Shown: positions 11,989-22,950 of the stretch, piece after piece
How positions within the stretch are numbered: position 1 is the stretch's first letter
Layout of the letters: every line of letters begins with the position of its first letter
Assembly (NCBI GenBank): GCA_000750105.3
Contig: JPHH03000060.1
Span: 124,001-188,000, forward strand
Source of the DNA: Tolypocladium sp. Sup5 PDA-1
Lineage: Eukaryota; Ascomycota; Sordariomycetes; Hypocreales; Ophiocordycipitaceae
Length of the DNA: 64,000 bases
Direction of reading: 5' to 3'
The notes under the pieces: generated by a model
The model's input: the letters and a program-made list of their open reading frames with translations, nothing else
Database searches by the model: none
What the model was told of the DNA's origin: nothing
Position numbers and translations under genes: made by a program

Positions 11989-13765
11989 ATGCGCCGGCTC
12001 ATATCGCGAAGCGTCTCTGCCAGCACCAGCGCCAGCCGCTCGCCCGCCACCTCGGCCGCTCCTCGCTCAACCATTGCCGCGGTCAAGATGGCGTCCAACA
12101 GCTCGTCGTCGGTCGCCGCAAGGCGCATCCACGCCACGGCTCAGCAGCTCAAGCCCGTGGCCGCCCTGGCCTCGACGGCCACCAGCTACCCCACGACGCA
12201 CGAGAAGATCCAGCCCGTCGAGAACACGCCCTACTTCGTCGACAACAAGTTCGTGCAGTCGACGACGGACAAGTTCATCGACCTGCCCGACCCGGCGACC
12301 AACAACCTCGTCACGCGCGTGCCGCAGATGACGGACGCGGAGATGCGCGCCGCCGTGGCCAGCGCCGAGAAGGCCTTTGAGTCGTGGCGACAAACCACCG
12401 TCCTGGCCCGCCAGCAGATCATGTTCCGCTTCGTGCAGCTGATCCGCGAGAACTGGGACCGCCTGGCCGCCAGCATCACCCTCGAGCAGGGCAAGACGTT
12501 TGCCGACGCAAAGGGCGACGTCCTGCGCGGCCTGCAGGTCGCCGAGGCAGCCATCGCCGCGCCCGAGCTGCTCAAGGGCGAGGTGCTCGAGGTGGCCAAG
12601 GACATGGAGACGCGGACGTACCGCGAGCCCCTGGGCGTCGTCGCCGCCATCTGCCCGTTCAGTGAGTCGGCTTATCTGCCCGTACTCCGTACAGTGACTT
12701 ACACGCATAGACTTCCCCGCCATGATCCCCCTCTGGTGCATCCCCATCGCCACCATCACCGGCAACACGCTCATCCTCAAGCCCTCTGAGCGCGACCCCG
12801 GCGCCGCCATGATCCTCGCCGAGCTGGTCCACAAGGCCGGCTTCCCCGAGGGCGTCGTCAACGTCATCCACGGAGCCCACCGCACCGTCGACTTCATCCT
12901 GGACGAGCCGGCCATCAAGGCCATCAGCTTCGTCGGCGGCAACAAGGCCGGCGAGTACATCTTCAGCCGCGGCTCGGCCAACGGCAAGCGAGTCCAGGCC
13001 AACCTGGGCGCCAAGAACCACGCCGCCGTGCTGCCCGACTGCAACAAGAACCACTTCATCAACAGCGTCGTCGGCGCCGCCTTTGGCGCGGCCGGCCAGC
13101 GCTGCATGGCCCTCAGCACGCTGGTCATGGTCGGCGAGACCAAGGAGTGGCTGTCCGAGGTGGCCGAGCGCGCGCGCGAGCTCAAGGTGGACGGCGGCTT
13201 CGAAGAGGGCGCCGACCTGGGCCCCGTCATCTCGCCCGAGAGCAAGCAGCGCATCGAGGGCCTCATCGAGAGCGCCGAGAAGGAGGGCGCCACGGTGCTG
13301 CTCGACGGCCGCGGCTTCAAGCCGGAGAAGTACCCCAACGGCAACTTCATGGGCCCGACCATCATCTCCAACGTGACGCCCGACATGACGTGCTACAAGC
13401 AGGAGGTCTTCGGCCCCGTGCTCGTCTGCCTCAACGTCGAGACCATCGACGACGCCATCGAGCTCATCAACGCCAACGAGTACGGCAACGGCGTGGCCAT
13501 CTTCACGCGCTCGGGCCCCACGGCCGAGACCTTCCGCCGCAACATCCAGTCCGGCCAGGTCGGCATCAACGTGCCCATCCCCGTGCCGCTGCCCATGTTC
13601 TCCTTCACCGGCAACAAGAAGAGCATCGCGGGCGGTGGCGCCAACACCTTTTACGGCCGGCCCGGCATCAACTTTTACACGCAGCTCAAGACGGTGACGT
13701 CGCTGTGGCAGAGCTCCGACGCGGTGGCCAAGAAGGCTGCCGTGCACATGCCGACCCTCCAATAG
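11989..13765 (+). CDS. Methylmalonate-semialdehyde dehydrogenase (acylating), mitochondrial
   Basis: ALDH6-family enzyme of valine, thymine and beta-alanine breakdown. It converts methylmalonate (or malonate) semialdehyde plus CoA and NAD+ to propionyl- (or acetyl-) CoA. Exons 11989–12661 and 12711–13765 flank a 49-nt intron (12662–12710) and give about 575 aa. Seen: a Ser/Ala/Arg-rich mitochondrial presequence of about 50 residues, the CoA-dependent ALDH hallmark CPFNFPAMIPLWC spanning the intron, the nucleotide-binding segment FVGGNKAGEYIF, the catalytic Cys356 in GQRCMALS, and the C-terminal FTGNKKS. The usual general-base Glu of non-acylating ALDHs is absent here (NLGAKNH), as expected for this acylating subfamily. 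The intron itself carries a GTACTCCGTAC palindrome. The gene converges with the kinase to its right. Confidence 0.95.
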
Positions 13766-14105
13766 AGAAGTTTCTTGACATGTCAGTGGGTGTGTGAAGG
13801 GGGGAGGGAGGAGGGAGGAGGGAGAAGCACGAAGTTGACAGTGCCTTGCTTTGGTGGGAGGTGTAATAGTATTACAACCGCAGGGTTCTTCAACCGCAGG
13901 GTTCAAGGGCCGGCTAATATGAATCACGCCAGAATGGCAACTGGAAGTTGCAAGACTTGATTCACGAATCGCCCGACTTTATGAAGTGCTGTTGTTGGTG
14001 AAGGTGTTGTATTAATTCTCTATGCTGCCTCTACTATACTCGAACATCTCGCCACAACACGGCCTCCCCCTGACTTACACAAGAGCTCCCTGACCAGCAT
14101 ACTAG
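13766..14105. other. Convergent 3' flanks
   Basis: 340 bp between two convergent stop codons. A purine-rich GGGGAGGGAGGAGGGAGG run starts near 13800. No gene or RNA element is recognised. Confidence 0.5.
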
Positions 14106-15795
14106 CTAGCCCCTGGGGAGCGGACGGATGCGCCATCCAGCATTCTCAAAGCGCCTGGGGTCCAGCCACGTGTGTCTCAGGAGCTGCCTCGCCGTCGCCC
14201 GCCTCTGCGGCTGCCAGTGCAAGATATTGCGCATAAACGACTCGAACTCGTTCTTCTCCGGGCCCAGACAGCGCGGGATCTCATCCCTCAGGCTGCGGTT
14301 CGGGCGCACCATGCCCCGGTGCTCGAAGTTTCCTGGTACAGCCCCTCGTCAGCGGTTTGCTCCAACCCTGCCCTCGGACAGGAGACGCTTGGGCAGGAGA
14401 AAGAGGTGTTTACCGTCGGCGTCGTAGTAGGGACCGCCAAAGTAGTCCCGGGCGGTGTTGCACACCTTTCCCTCGCCGTCGCGGATGGCAGGCCGCCAGC
14501 GGCGGGTCAGCATGGACGTGTTTGGGTCCGTCATCTCTCGCGGCGCCGGGCCGAGGTGCTCGGTAATCTGGGCGAGGTGCATCGCGGTGCTGTACTGTGC
14601 GGCGCGGCCGCCCTCGCAAGCTTCCACCCAGACGCTGAAGAGCTCTCTGTCGCCGAAGAGCTCCCACATCTAGACGGTGTGAGGTCAGAATGGCTCTCTA
14701 AACATGGCCAATGAGGCATGTCTCCTACCATGGTGCCAAAGTTCCACACGTCGGCGCTGTAGGACCAGCCCGTGCCGAGGAGCACCTCCGGCGCGCGGAA
14801 GAGATTTGGCTGGATCGGATGGAGCAGGGGGTCGCCCCCGTCGCCGCGCTTCGCGAGGCCAAAGTCGGCGATCTTGGGCACCATGTTGGCCACGAAACGG
14901 GCGTCTATGTCGCCGTAGCTCGTGTGTGCCTTGTACAGCGTGTGGCCGCCAAACATCTTCCGGGCCATGGGGTGCGTCGACTGGGAGTCGGCAAAGTGCT
15001 CGATGAGGGACCCGTGCTCGACTGACATGAGGATGTTGTCGAGCTTCAAGTCTACAGCCAGAGTCAGAAACACCATCGCCGGTCGGAGCTGCAGCGGAGA
15101 CAAGGTCCGAAGTGCTTACCCGTGTGGATGATGCCGCACGACGTGTGCAGAAACTCGAGGCCCTCCAGGATGCCCCGGATGTACCCCTTGACCAGCGGCA
15201 CGTTGCTCGGGTGCAGCTCGCCGGTGTGCGGCGCCGTGAGCCGCATCTTCAGGGTCAGCAGCGGCTCGCGCATGGGCTCGAGCACGAGGCACCTGTGCGG
15301 CCCGAACGGCCCGTCGATGAAGAAGGTGTCCAGGGCCTCGACGAAGCGCTTGCGCGCCGGCTGGCCCCGGCCCCTGCTGCAGGCGACGGCGATGGTGTTG
15401 AACATGGTGACCTCGTTGGCGGCCGTCTGCTCGGTCCGGTTGTTCGTACTAATCTTGATGGCGCAGTACTTCTTCGGGCGGAACCACCGCCCGCTTCGTC
15501 TGCGTCGTGTTGTCAGCTCGCTGGGAGCGATACTACTAGGAGCAGCATAAACCCACCCGCCCTTGTCCTTGGCCAGCCAGACCGTCGAGGTCAGCCCCCA
15601 TCCGATCTTGGCTACCAGCTTGTACCTGTGGTTGAAGACGTCGCCCGGGTGCGGATGGCAGAAGGTCTCCCACTCGTACCGCGCCGAGATCTCTTCGTCA
15701 ACGAGCACGTCTGCCGGGATGATCCGAGGGAGCGACGCGGCGTCGTACCTCCCCTGCCGCCGGTATTCATCAAGGAGGGCTCGTGGATTCAACAT
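14106..15795 (-). CDS. SRPK-like protein kinase (fungal-specific type)
   Basis: A serine/threonine kinase of the SRSF-protein-kinase branch; the substrate is unknown. Five exons (15557–15795, 15120–15499, 14729–15051, 14414–14669, 14106–14332) join cleanly to about 474 aa. Seen: the SRPK glycine loop KIGWGLTSTVWLAKD, the VAIK-type YCAIKI, the catalytic loop GIIHTDLKLDN (HTD in place of HRD, as in SRPKs), DFGLAK, the RAPEVLLG segment and the C-terminal RATARQLLRHTWL. An intron interrupts the HTD aspartate codon. The long spacer that splits classical SRPK kinase domains is short here, about 60 residues between DNIL and DFG, fitting the compact fungal paralogs that often expand in number. The first intron (57 nt) is in frame and stop-free, so retention would add 19 residues. 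The catalytic residues all appear present. Confidence 0.85.
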
Positions 15796-17365
15796 GGCGA
15801 CCGGGTGTTGGCAACGCTCACAAGTCTAGATGTAGGTTGATGGCTCTCGCTATCATGAGGCAGGAGGGAGGAGGACTGCTCTGACAACAACCATAAGACA
15901 AAAGGCTTTAAATGTGAGAGAGAATGCTGGTTCTGTCTTCTATAGTTCCGGGAGAAGAGTGCGCATCGGTGGCCCACCAGGTTACTGTGACACAAGCCGG
16001 CCAAGCCATGACTATCTATGAACAGGCTGCGCCAGTAGCAGCGGGACAGTGAATTGAGGACTGACAAACGTCTCGCAGTGAAAAGTTGCCGTCAGCGGGC
16101 CAGTCAAGGCTGAGGTTCGGTGAGTAGGAGCCGCTGGCCCCAGCCCCCTTTTCAGTTGCCGCTGTGAACAAAGCCAGCATCACATCATTCCCAGACCACA
16201 CACGGGATGAACAAAGGAAGTGACGGTATAAAACAGTACTCGCACCCCGGCTGTCAAGTTGAGGCTACGGGGGCCGAGTCACAGCTTCTAGGTTCTACTC
16301 CAGGCCCTCCTCTGTGGGCGTTGCCGCACAACTCATTGGCAATGGGGGAAATTCACATCACCATCAGTTGAAACCGCCCAGTGAATTGCTACACATTTCT
16401 CATCCATATGAGGAGTTCTGACTTTATCTTTGATCATCATTGTGTATTTGGGTGGTTGCCGGTGTTTTTTGCGGGCTTGTATTTGCGAGATGTGAAGTTG
16501 TACAATCACGATGCAGAGATGGTACAACGCAGCGTCCTGTCGTCACTGTGACAACTTCCCAGTGCCTCCCATAAACTAGACCTTGACATAATACGGAAAC
16601 AACTAAGCAACTAAGCAAATAAATTGCCCAACATCATTCAACTTCACATCCCCTCACCAGTTGGTCCATGTCTCCATACTCCGTACCGTCTGCCAAGTTG
16701 GTTCCCATTCAGAGTTGATACACGAAGGAAACGCACGGCAATGCCAATGCCAAGTCGCCGTAGATTTTAGCTCGCAGTTCAATCTCCCACCTCGGATCCA
16801 AGTCAAACCTACCTTTGCGAAGCCATGGTATGAAACGCAACGGGAGTTGAGCCCGAGCTAAGTTTGAGTCTAGCATGTACAACGTGGTTGGCGGCCGTTG
16901 CAGCGTACAAGAGGTTCAGCACTACGGACTATACGGTAGTGTTAATTAATTAATGAATTGCTTCTGTAATAACCCATTGGTTCTTGCTAAATTAGACGGT
17001 GTCAGACCCCGCCGGAGATTTCGACGACGTTGATGCGGCACGTCGTCCGGGCTGTGAGACATTGTCGGACTGTTAGATCGGACCCCAGCGACGGCGTTGG
17101 GATCAAGTTGCACGAATCGACACAAGATGAAATACTGGCACATCAGATAGACAAGAGGAACAAAGTTGGTTCAGCAATGTCTTGATAGACCCAATTATTT
17201 CCATCCCACCCGTACCCAATCCTTCCAACACTCCCATCCAGTCCGTCACGTTACTCCGTCCCTGGTCCCGGTCCATATGTAGTAGAGTACACCCGCGTCA
17301 TTATGTCCAATCCGGCCCTCATCCATCGTCCAGTCCACAACGCGTCCCGAAGGGCATGGGGGTAT
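15796..17365. other. Intergenic region, no gene recognised
   Basis: 1.57 kb upstream of the kinase and downstream of the GPI-protein gene. It contains a TACTCCGTACC copy of the GTAC motif near 16678 and a TTAATTAATTAAT run at 16942–16954. Small open frames are present without supporting motifs. Confidence 0.5.
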
Positions 17366-18064
17366 TTACAGAGCGAGGACAGCGGCGACGAGGCCGAGGA
17401 TGGCCACGGGAGCGGCGGTCACGGCGGGGGCCAGGGCCTTGGAGGTGGACGAGCCGCTGCCGCTGCCGCTGCCGCTGCCGCCCGAGGAGCCGCTGCCAGA
17501 AGCGGAGGTCTGGGAAGAGCCGCCAGAGGTGGTGGGGGAGCCGCCGGAGCCGCCGGAGCCGCCAGTGGTCTGGGAGACAACGGCGCGGCCGCCGCCGGTC
17601 TGGCTGGCGGCGGCGGCGTCGGTGGAGGAGCCGGAGTCGGAGCTGCCGCCAGCGACGGCGGTGGGCTGCGGGGTGCCGCCCGAGGTGAAGTAGTGCTCGT
17701 TGCTGCACTTGGCCAGGCAGGCGGCGAACTTGTCCGTCTGGGCCGGGGAGCCGTCGCCCTGGGGGCACGCGGCGGCGCACTTGGTGTTGGCGTTGACCTG
17801 GCTATCGTCGGGGTTGGGGACCTGCACAGCAACGACAGAGGTCAGCAAGCAAGCTCCTCCAGAAGAGCGGGTTCCGCTCGAGTTCGCGACTCAACGTACA
17901 CCGACGCAGTGGGCCTGGCAGTTGACGTCGCCAGACTTGCAGGTCTTGAGGCAGGCCGCAACCGAGGCCTGTGCCGGCGAGAGGGACGCGGTGGGCGAGG
18001 CCACGGTGCTCTGGGCAGTGGCCATGGCGAAGGCGCCGGAGACGAGGAGGGCAGAGAAACGCAT
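17366..18064 (-). CDS. GPI-anchored Cys- and Ser/Gly-rich cell-surface protein
   Basis: A small predicted cell-wall or plasma-membrane protein of unknown function, about 206 aa from exons 17900–18064 and 17366–17821 (78-nt intron with GTACGT donor). Seen: a signal peptide ending near Ala17, an N-terminal ectodomain with eight cysteines in two paired units (C-x3-C-x6-C-x3-C and C-x3-C-x15-C-x3-C), a long Ser/Gly/Thr linker at about 105–175 suited to O-glycosylation, and a C-terminal hydrophobic tail (ALAPAVTAAPVAILGLVAAVLAL type) after small residues, the pattern of a GPI-attachment signal. The Cys spacing does not match the CFEM domain. The gene order gives no functional clue. The repetitive linker makes opposite-strand reading frames look long. 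Confidence 0.85.
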
Positions 18065-19771
18065 GTCGGCGGTGGTAGTGGCTCGAAGGGGATTATCCTA
18101 TTACAAAGATTAAGAGCGTTGTAAGCGGTCCTGTAGCGATTGGCGCCGGATAACGAAGCAGTTGCGGTAGCGAGTGACTGGGGAGCGCAACGAGAGAGCG
18201 ATACTAGAACAAAGTCACGGTTGGGAGGAAACGAAAAGAGAACAAGGACTTCACGCGAGCAGGCGGCGGGTCGAGGCCCTTTATGAACAAAGCAGGGCGT
18301 CCCGTGCTGGGGGGGGGGGGCTTCGGCTCGGAGCAGGGATGTCTGTCGCCCCAATGTTATTCACGCCTGGCATGGGACATGTTGGCCCCAGCCCCTTCTC
18401 GTATCTAAGAAGAGCTGAGGGCGACCCCGATGCAGATCGAATGCCTAGGCTAGCGTCTGGGGAACGCGAAATTGCACGGCGCGCCACCACGATCCGGGCT
18501 ACGGATACGCAGCAGCCAACTCAAATTACCAGCCCCAGGCCCTGCCCAGCGTCGGCAGCCTCAGCATGGACAAGGGAGCAGGCCAGCCCAGCGGCCGATG
18601 GTCAATGACGAGTTGTGCCGTGCAAGCTCCCTGCGAGTAGTCCGTACTCTGGTGGTGGTGGTGGTGATGGCGTCGTGTTAGTGCCCCGGCCCCCTTTTGC
18701 GGCTTGCCAGCCAAGCTCAGAGCTCGTGTTGCCGCCCACTGCGCATGACGTCCCCTGGCCTGGGTCCCCTGGCCTGGGTCCCCCTGTGTCCTCTTCCCTT
18801 CCAGGTCCAGCTCGGCTGCTCGCCGGGCGCTACCGCTGCTGGTCCGCCTCCAGTGGCCGGCCCAGTTGTTCGTGGGTCTTGTTTGGTCAGGCGGAGGGAG
18901 CACCAGTCTGTTCGCTGGCCCCCGACGAGCCTGGCCGAGCCTGTCTCAGCCACGGGTGTCGAGGCGAGACACGATCCTTGGGCAACAACGGCGACGAGGA
19001 ATTCTCCCCCTCTTGTTGTGTCTTTGTTCTCGACGTCTTTGTTGGTACGTCGCATCCGTACCCCGTAGAGGCATCACGGCCCGGGTGGTTGCTGCGCAGC
19101 GCGCATTCCGGCCAACGTACTCGTACGTAGGCCTACATGCTCGTACGTCGCGGACAGGCCACGGCATGCCCCGACCGTCCGACGGCCAACCGCCCCCCAA
19201 TCACGGGGCGCCACTCGTTGTTTATTAATGCAGCGCTGTGACTGAGGATACGGTGGCAATGGTGGCTCGGAGGCCGGCACAAGGTTGGGCGCAGGAATAC
19301 GAGACGTCACGGCAGATGGATGCCCATACAAGGTGGCATATGCCCACCATCACATTCGACCAAGGGCACCACTCGTGGCAGTGCCAACTCAGAGGCAACG
19401 ACGGAAGCTTGACAGACAAGTCGAGTCGGGGCCGTGTCTTGTTGCCTCCCTGCCTTGACTGCTGAGGACTGCGTTTCGAAACGTCTCGACTCGGTCCTCG
19501 CCACGAAACAACGTCCAAGCGCCCGTCGCACCCCAATTGAACACTTTTTCTATTCCTTGCATGCGCTGGACGGGACGCCGCAGCGCTCATTAACGCAACA
19601 GCGTCGCACCCATGTGACAATGCAATGAATGGCACGACCTGCCAAGCTGCATTCAACGGAGACGCGCCGCGCGACTCAACCGCCCTGTCGGCTGATGGAA
19701 AAAGCAAGCTCGTGAATCCCGAGCATCTACGGAGTGCGGATTAGTCCGGACGGACATTATGATTTTATGCC

Positions 19772-19861
19772 AATTGGTCCCGAAATAGAATTTAGCATCC
19801 AATTTTTCCCCTTCAATCTGGGAACCTGGGAAATTTCATGCTAATTGGTCCCGAAATAGAA
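19772..19861. repeat. Imperfect direct repeat in an AT-rich patch
   Basis: The 19-mer AATTGGTCCCGAAATAGAA occurs at 19772–19790 and again at 19843–19861, a 71-bp offset. The flanks are also related: ATGCCAATTGG versus ATGCTAATTGG before the core, and CCAATTTTTCC versus CTGATTTTTTG after it. The patch is visibly more AT-rich than its surroundings. Confidence 0.75.
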
Positions 19862-20004
19862 GTTGCCGTCTGATTTTTTGCACTTTGAGAAACGCAACGT
19901 CTGCATTGAATCGAAGCTCATTTGTAGCAGCTGTTTCCTTTGTTGAAGCTCCCCAATGGAGACGATGCCTGAAAAGTGAGCATCGCATTTCCGTGCTGCG
20001 TCCT

Positions 20005-20165
20005 TTAAAAAACAGCCATGGCCTCCGAAAACACATCGACCAAAGCCTCCATATCCTCAACGCCCACCGAAATGCGCACAGCGGTCCCTGGCACGTGCAC
20101 ACGCGCTCGCCGGGGGTGTTCCCGGGGACGTGTGGCGGCCTGAGCAGCGTGGACAGTCACTGGGT
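20005..20165 (-). pseudogene. Possible relic of a Cys/Met-metabolism PLP enzyme C-terminus
   Basis: On the minus strand one frame reads HVPGTAVRISVGVEDMEAL then VDVFSEAMAVF and stops at 20005–20007. The RISVGVED…LV segment resembles the C-terminal strand and helix of trans-sulfuration enzymes (cystathionine gamma-synthase/lyase and homocysteine synthase families). Upstream of about 20165 the frame loses similarity and other frames carry stops, so no active gene is present. The assignment rests on a short stretch and could be chance. Confidence 0.3.
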
Positions 20166-20597
20166 TGGGTCCCGTTGATCGCTGTCGCTGCCGGTCCAGA
20201 CGTCGCTGGGAAAGACATCGTCGAAGTGGTTCTGGACGTGCTGAAGATCGGGTGCCGGATGGTTGATGCGCTTACGGTACTTTCTCAAAAAAAAATTGAG
20301 AATTATCAAGAATAAAATTGTAGCTTACATCAACTGTTCCTTATGAGGACTTCTATTCAGCACAAGAGCGATAGAATAAAAGGCGAAGTCGAGCCGGAGT
20401 AAGAGTGGGGATAACGCTAAACCCACGTTACGCGACGCTACCGACTACAGGCCACAGGTAAAGCCAGAACCACCACTTACATTGAAGCTTTCATCCACGA
20501 GCAATCGCGACATCCACTCTCAACGACATCTCCAACGGCTTCATCCTACCGACCCCTGCCCTGCTCAACGGTACATACAGCCTCATTGGCAACAGCA

Positions 20598-21508
20598 ATG
20601 GCGTCCAACGCGGAATCCCAAGACAAGCGGCGGCCCCTCAACGTCGAGGACGACCCCGACCAGCTCATCACCTCCTCCAACCCAGACCACCCAGCCAACC
20701 TCATCCCCTCCCTCTGCGCCAAGTTCTGGACACTCGGCTGGGTCACCGGCACCGGCGGTGGCTGCTCCATCAGAGACGAGTAAGCCTCTCTTCCTCTCCC
20801 ATTCACTCATCACATGTCTCTCTCATCAAGTTGCTCATGCTCTCACAGTGACCTCGTCTACATTGCCCCCTCGGGCGTCCAAAAGGAACTCATAAAGGCC
20901 ACCGACATCTACGTCCTCTCCCTCGCCGCCCAGCACCCCTCCCTTCAGCACCGCACCTACCTGCGCTCCCCGCCCTGCTACAAGCCCTCGCAGTGCACGC
21001 CGCTCTTCCTCGCCGCCTTCATCCGCCGCGGCGCCGGCTGCTGCATCCATACGCACTCGCAGTGGGCCGTCCTCGTCACCCTGCTGCTCGAGCAGTCCCA
21101 GAGCAAGACCGTCTTTGAGATCAACAACATCGAGCAGATCAAGGGCTTCGGCAGGGGCGTCACCAAGCAGGGCAACCTCGGCTACCACGACACCCTGCGC
21201 ATCCCCGTCATCGAGAACACCCCGCACGAGGAGGACCTGACCGAGTTCCTCGAGGCGGCCATGGAGGAGTACCCGGATGCGTATGCGGTGCTCGTCAGGA
21301 GGCATGGCGTGTATGTCTGGGGCGACAATGTCCACAAGGCCAAGACGCAGTGTGAGAGGTGAGCAAACACACCCGACGGAGTCCTCATGGACAGGATGCT
21401 GACGCCGGATCCAGCCTGGACTACCTCTTTCAGCTCGCCGTCGAGATGAAGAAGCTGGGCATCCCCTGGATCAGCGATATCCCCCGCGTTGCGCCGGAGC
21501 GGTCATAA
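20598..21508 (+). CDS. MDE1: Methylthioribulose-1-phosphate dehydratase
   Basis: Methionine-salvage enzyme of the class II aldolase/adducin family. It dehydrates 5-methylthioribulose 1-phosphate to a diketo phosphate in the cytosol. Exons 20598–20779, 20849–21358 and 21415–21508 (introns 69 and 56 nt) give about 261 aa. Seen: the substrate-binding TGTGGGCSIRD with the first intron placed directly after it, DLVYIAPSGVQKE, the zinc-ligand pair in CCIHTHSQWA, the third ligand region RRHGVYVWGDN, and the C-terminal QLAVEMKKLGIPW. All metal ligands are intact. The ATG at 20598 is the first ATG of the frame. The gene converges with SEC20, leaving 173 bp between stop codons. Confidence 0.95.
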
Positions 21509-21681
21509 GGACGAGTACATGTAAGACACAATCATCAACTACTATGCCGAGGCGTCAGAGTGGGAAAAGCATGTCGGGGTTGTCAAAGGAGTGACTGGCA
21601 TAGAGCCTGCCTTCAACAGAACCAGGGCCATGACGACAATGAAAGAATGAATATAAATGTCGTTTCAATCGTCTACTTGTC

Positions 21682-22950
21682 TCAAAGCTCGTCTCTACTC
21701 GGACCGTCGCCGCCCACGCCTTGCGTCTCCTCCCACATTCTCTTCTTGGTATTCCCCTGCTCCTCGTTCACATCAGTCTCGCCATCCGCCGCCCCCTGTT
21801 TAGCAGCCTCCTTTGCGGCATCTATAACCTTGCCTACCCTGTCAACCATGGAGTCCGGATCGCCGTCCTGTAAAGGCCGCCCGGTTTCCTGTCCCACCTG
21901 GGCCGTCGGCAGATCGTCGTTTGGCAGGCCCTCGACAGGAACGCCGCCCCCTTCTCCCCCGACTTGCACCTTTCCAGACTCGCCAGGGCCTCCTCTACCC
22001 TGCATGACCGCGCTGCCCGCCCTCGTGCCGACACCGAAGAGGATCCGTATCGGCAGCCAGACCAGCCACCACATCGGCCCGTAGAGTATCCGCCGGAAGA
22101 CCAGCCATGCCCCCGTCACGAGGAGCATGTAGAGCGCGGTCTGCAGGTACCACGTGTCGCTCTTCTGAGAGCGCAGCAGCGTCCCCAGCAAGTCCCTCGA
22201 GCTGGCGAGCATGGAGTCCAACGACGTGTACGACTCGTTGAGCTGCTTCAGCGCCGCAGACGACTCCGTCAGCGTCTGGTGCGCAAACTCGCTGCGCGAC
22301 AGCTCCGCCGCTATGAGGTCGTGCGTCCGCCGCAGTGCGTTGGTGACGCTGCTGCTTGCGCCGACTGTCTGCTGGTCTTCTTCGGAGAGGCTCGACTGCT
22401 GGTGCTGGCGCTGCTGCGTGTACCGTACGGGACGGTAGACTGTCGGCCCGGGTGCTTCGTCGTTTGCAACTGTGGGAGACGCCGCCTCGGAGACGGGGAG
22501 CGAAAATGATTGTACGAGGAGCTCCCTCTCTTGCCGCTGTGCCTGTTCGAGACTCTTCTTTGCCGCTAGACGTGCCTTTCGGAAAGCCCCTCGATGGCTA
22601 CACTCTTGTCAACGTGCTTGCTCAGCCGACTGGCAGCTCTGCTGGAAACCTTACCCTGCCAGTTCACCACCCACTCTGTCCACCCCATCCTGCAACCTCG
22701 TCTTGTCGTGCCCCTCTGGCCGCACATATCTCACCTCCTCCCGCAGCAGCTCCTGCTCTTCCAGGCCGCTTCTCAGGATCTGCCCAATCTCCGCGCTGAG
22801 CTCGCCGCTCACGCTGCTCTCCTTCTCGGTGCCGAGGGGAACCGCGCCAGGCTGGAACTCGAGGTTGGCGAGTCGGTCGATCAGGTCCCTGAGCTGCGTG
22901 GTCGTTTCTTGCAGAGCCGTCAAGCGCTCCTGCAGTCCCTCCAGAGACAT
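21682..22950 (-). CDS. SEC20: Sec20-family SNARE for retrograde Golgi-to-ER transport
   Basis: ER t-SNARE subunit (BNIP1 ortholog) that accepts COPI vesicles together with Ufe1 and Use1. Exons 22655–22950 and 21682–22597 around a 57-nt intron (22598–22654) give about 403 aa. Seen: an N-terminal coiled-coil region (LTALQETTTQLRDLIDRL), a Sec20 SNARE-like helix (ALRRTHDLIAAELSRSEFAHQTLTESS, about residues 195–225, quoted here in part), one membrane segment (WYLQTALYMLLVTGAWLVF, about 255–275), an additional hydrophobic run (YGPMWWLVWLPIRILF) immediately after it, and a hydrophilic luminal tail of about 110 residues ending in SRDEL. That end is a K/H/RDEL-type ER-retrieval signal, matching the HDEL of yeast Sec20. 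Coatomer zeta, which acts on the same route, is also in this window. Confidence 0.93.

Larger units (their letters stand above)
18065..20597. other. Long spacer with low-complexity tracts, a direct repeat and a possible gene relic
   Basis: 2.5 kb without an intact gene. Seen: a run of 12 G at 18309–18320, a tandem 15-mer (TCCCCTGGCCTGGGT twice, 18751–18780), several GTAC-type sites near 18638, 19047 and 19117–19143, an AT-richer patch with a direct repeat at 19772–19861, and a possible enzyme relic at 20005–20165. The last 120 bp are probably the MDE1 leader. Confidence 0.5.

Noticed and set aside
12067..13927. Two overlapping open frames of over 400 codons antisense to the aldehyde dehydrogenase
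   Set aside because: They mirror the GC-rich third positions of the sense gene, translate to Ala/Gly/Val/Leu/Arg-rich peptides without motifs, and cross its splice sites.
17182..18124. Plus-strand Gly/Arg-rich frames over the GPI-protein gene
   Set aside because: Arise from the Ser/Gly repeat codons of the real minus-strand gene.
18751..18780. Duplicated TCCCCTGGCCTGGGT as a regulatory element
   Set aside because: Only two copies, no nearby gene start, most simply a replication-slippage duplication.
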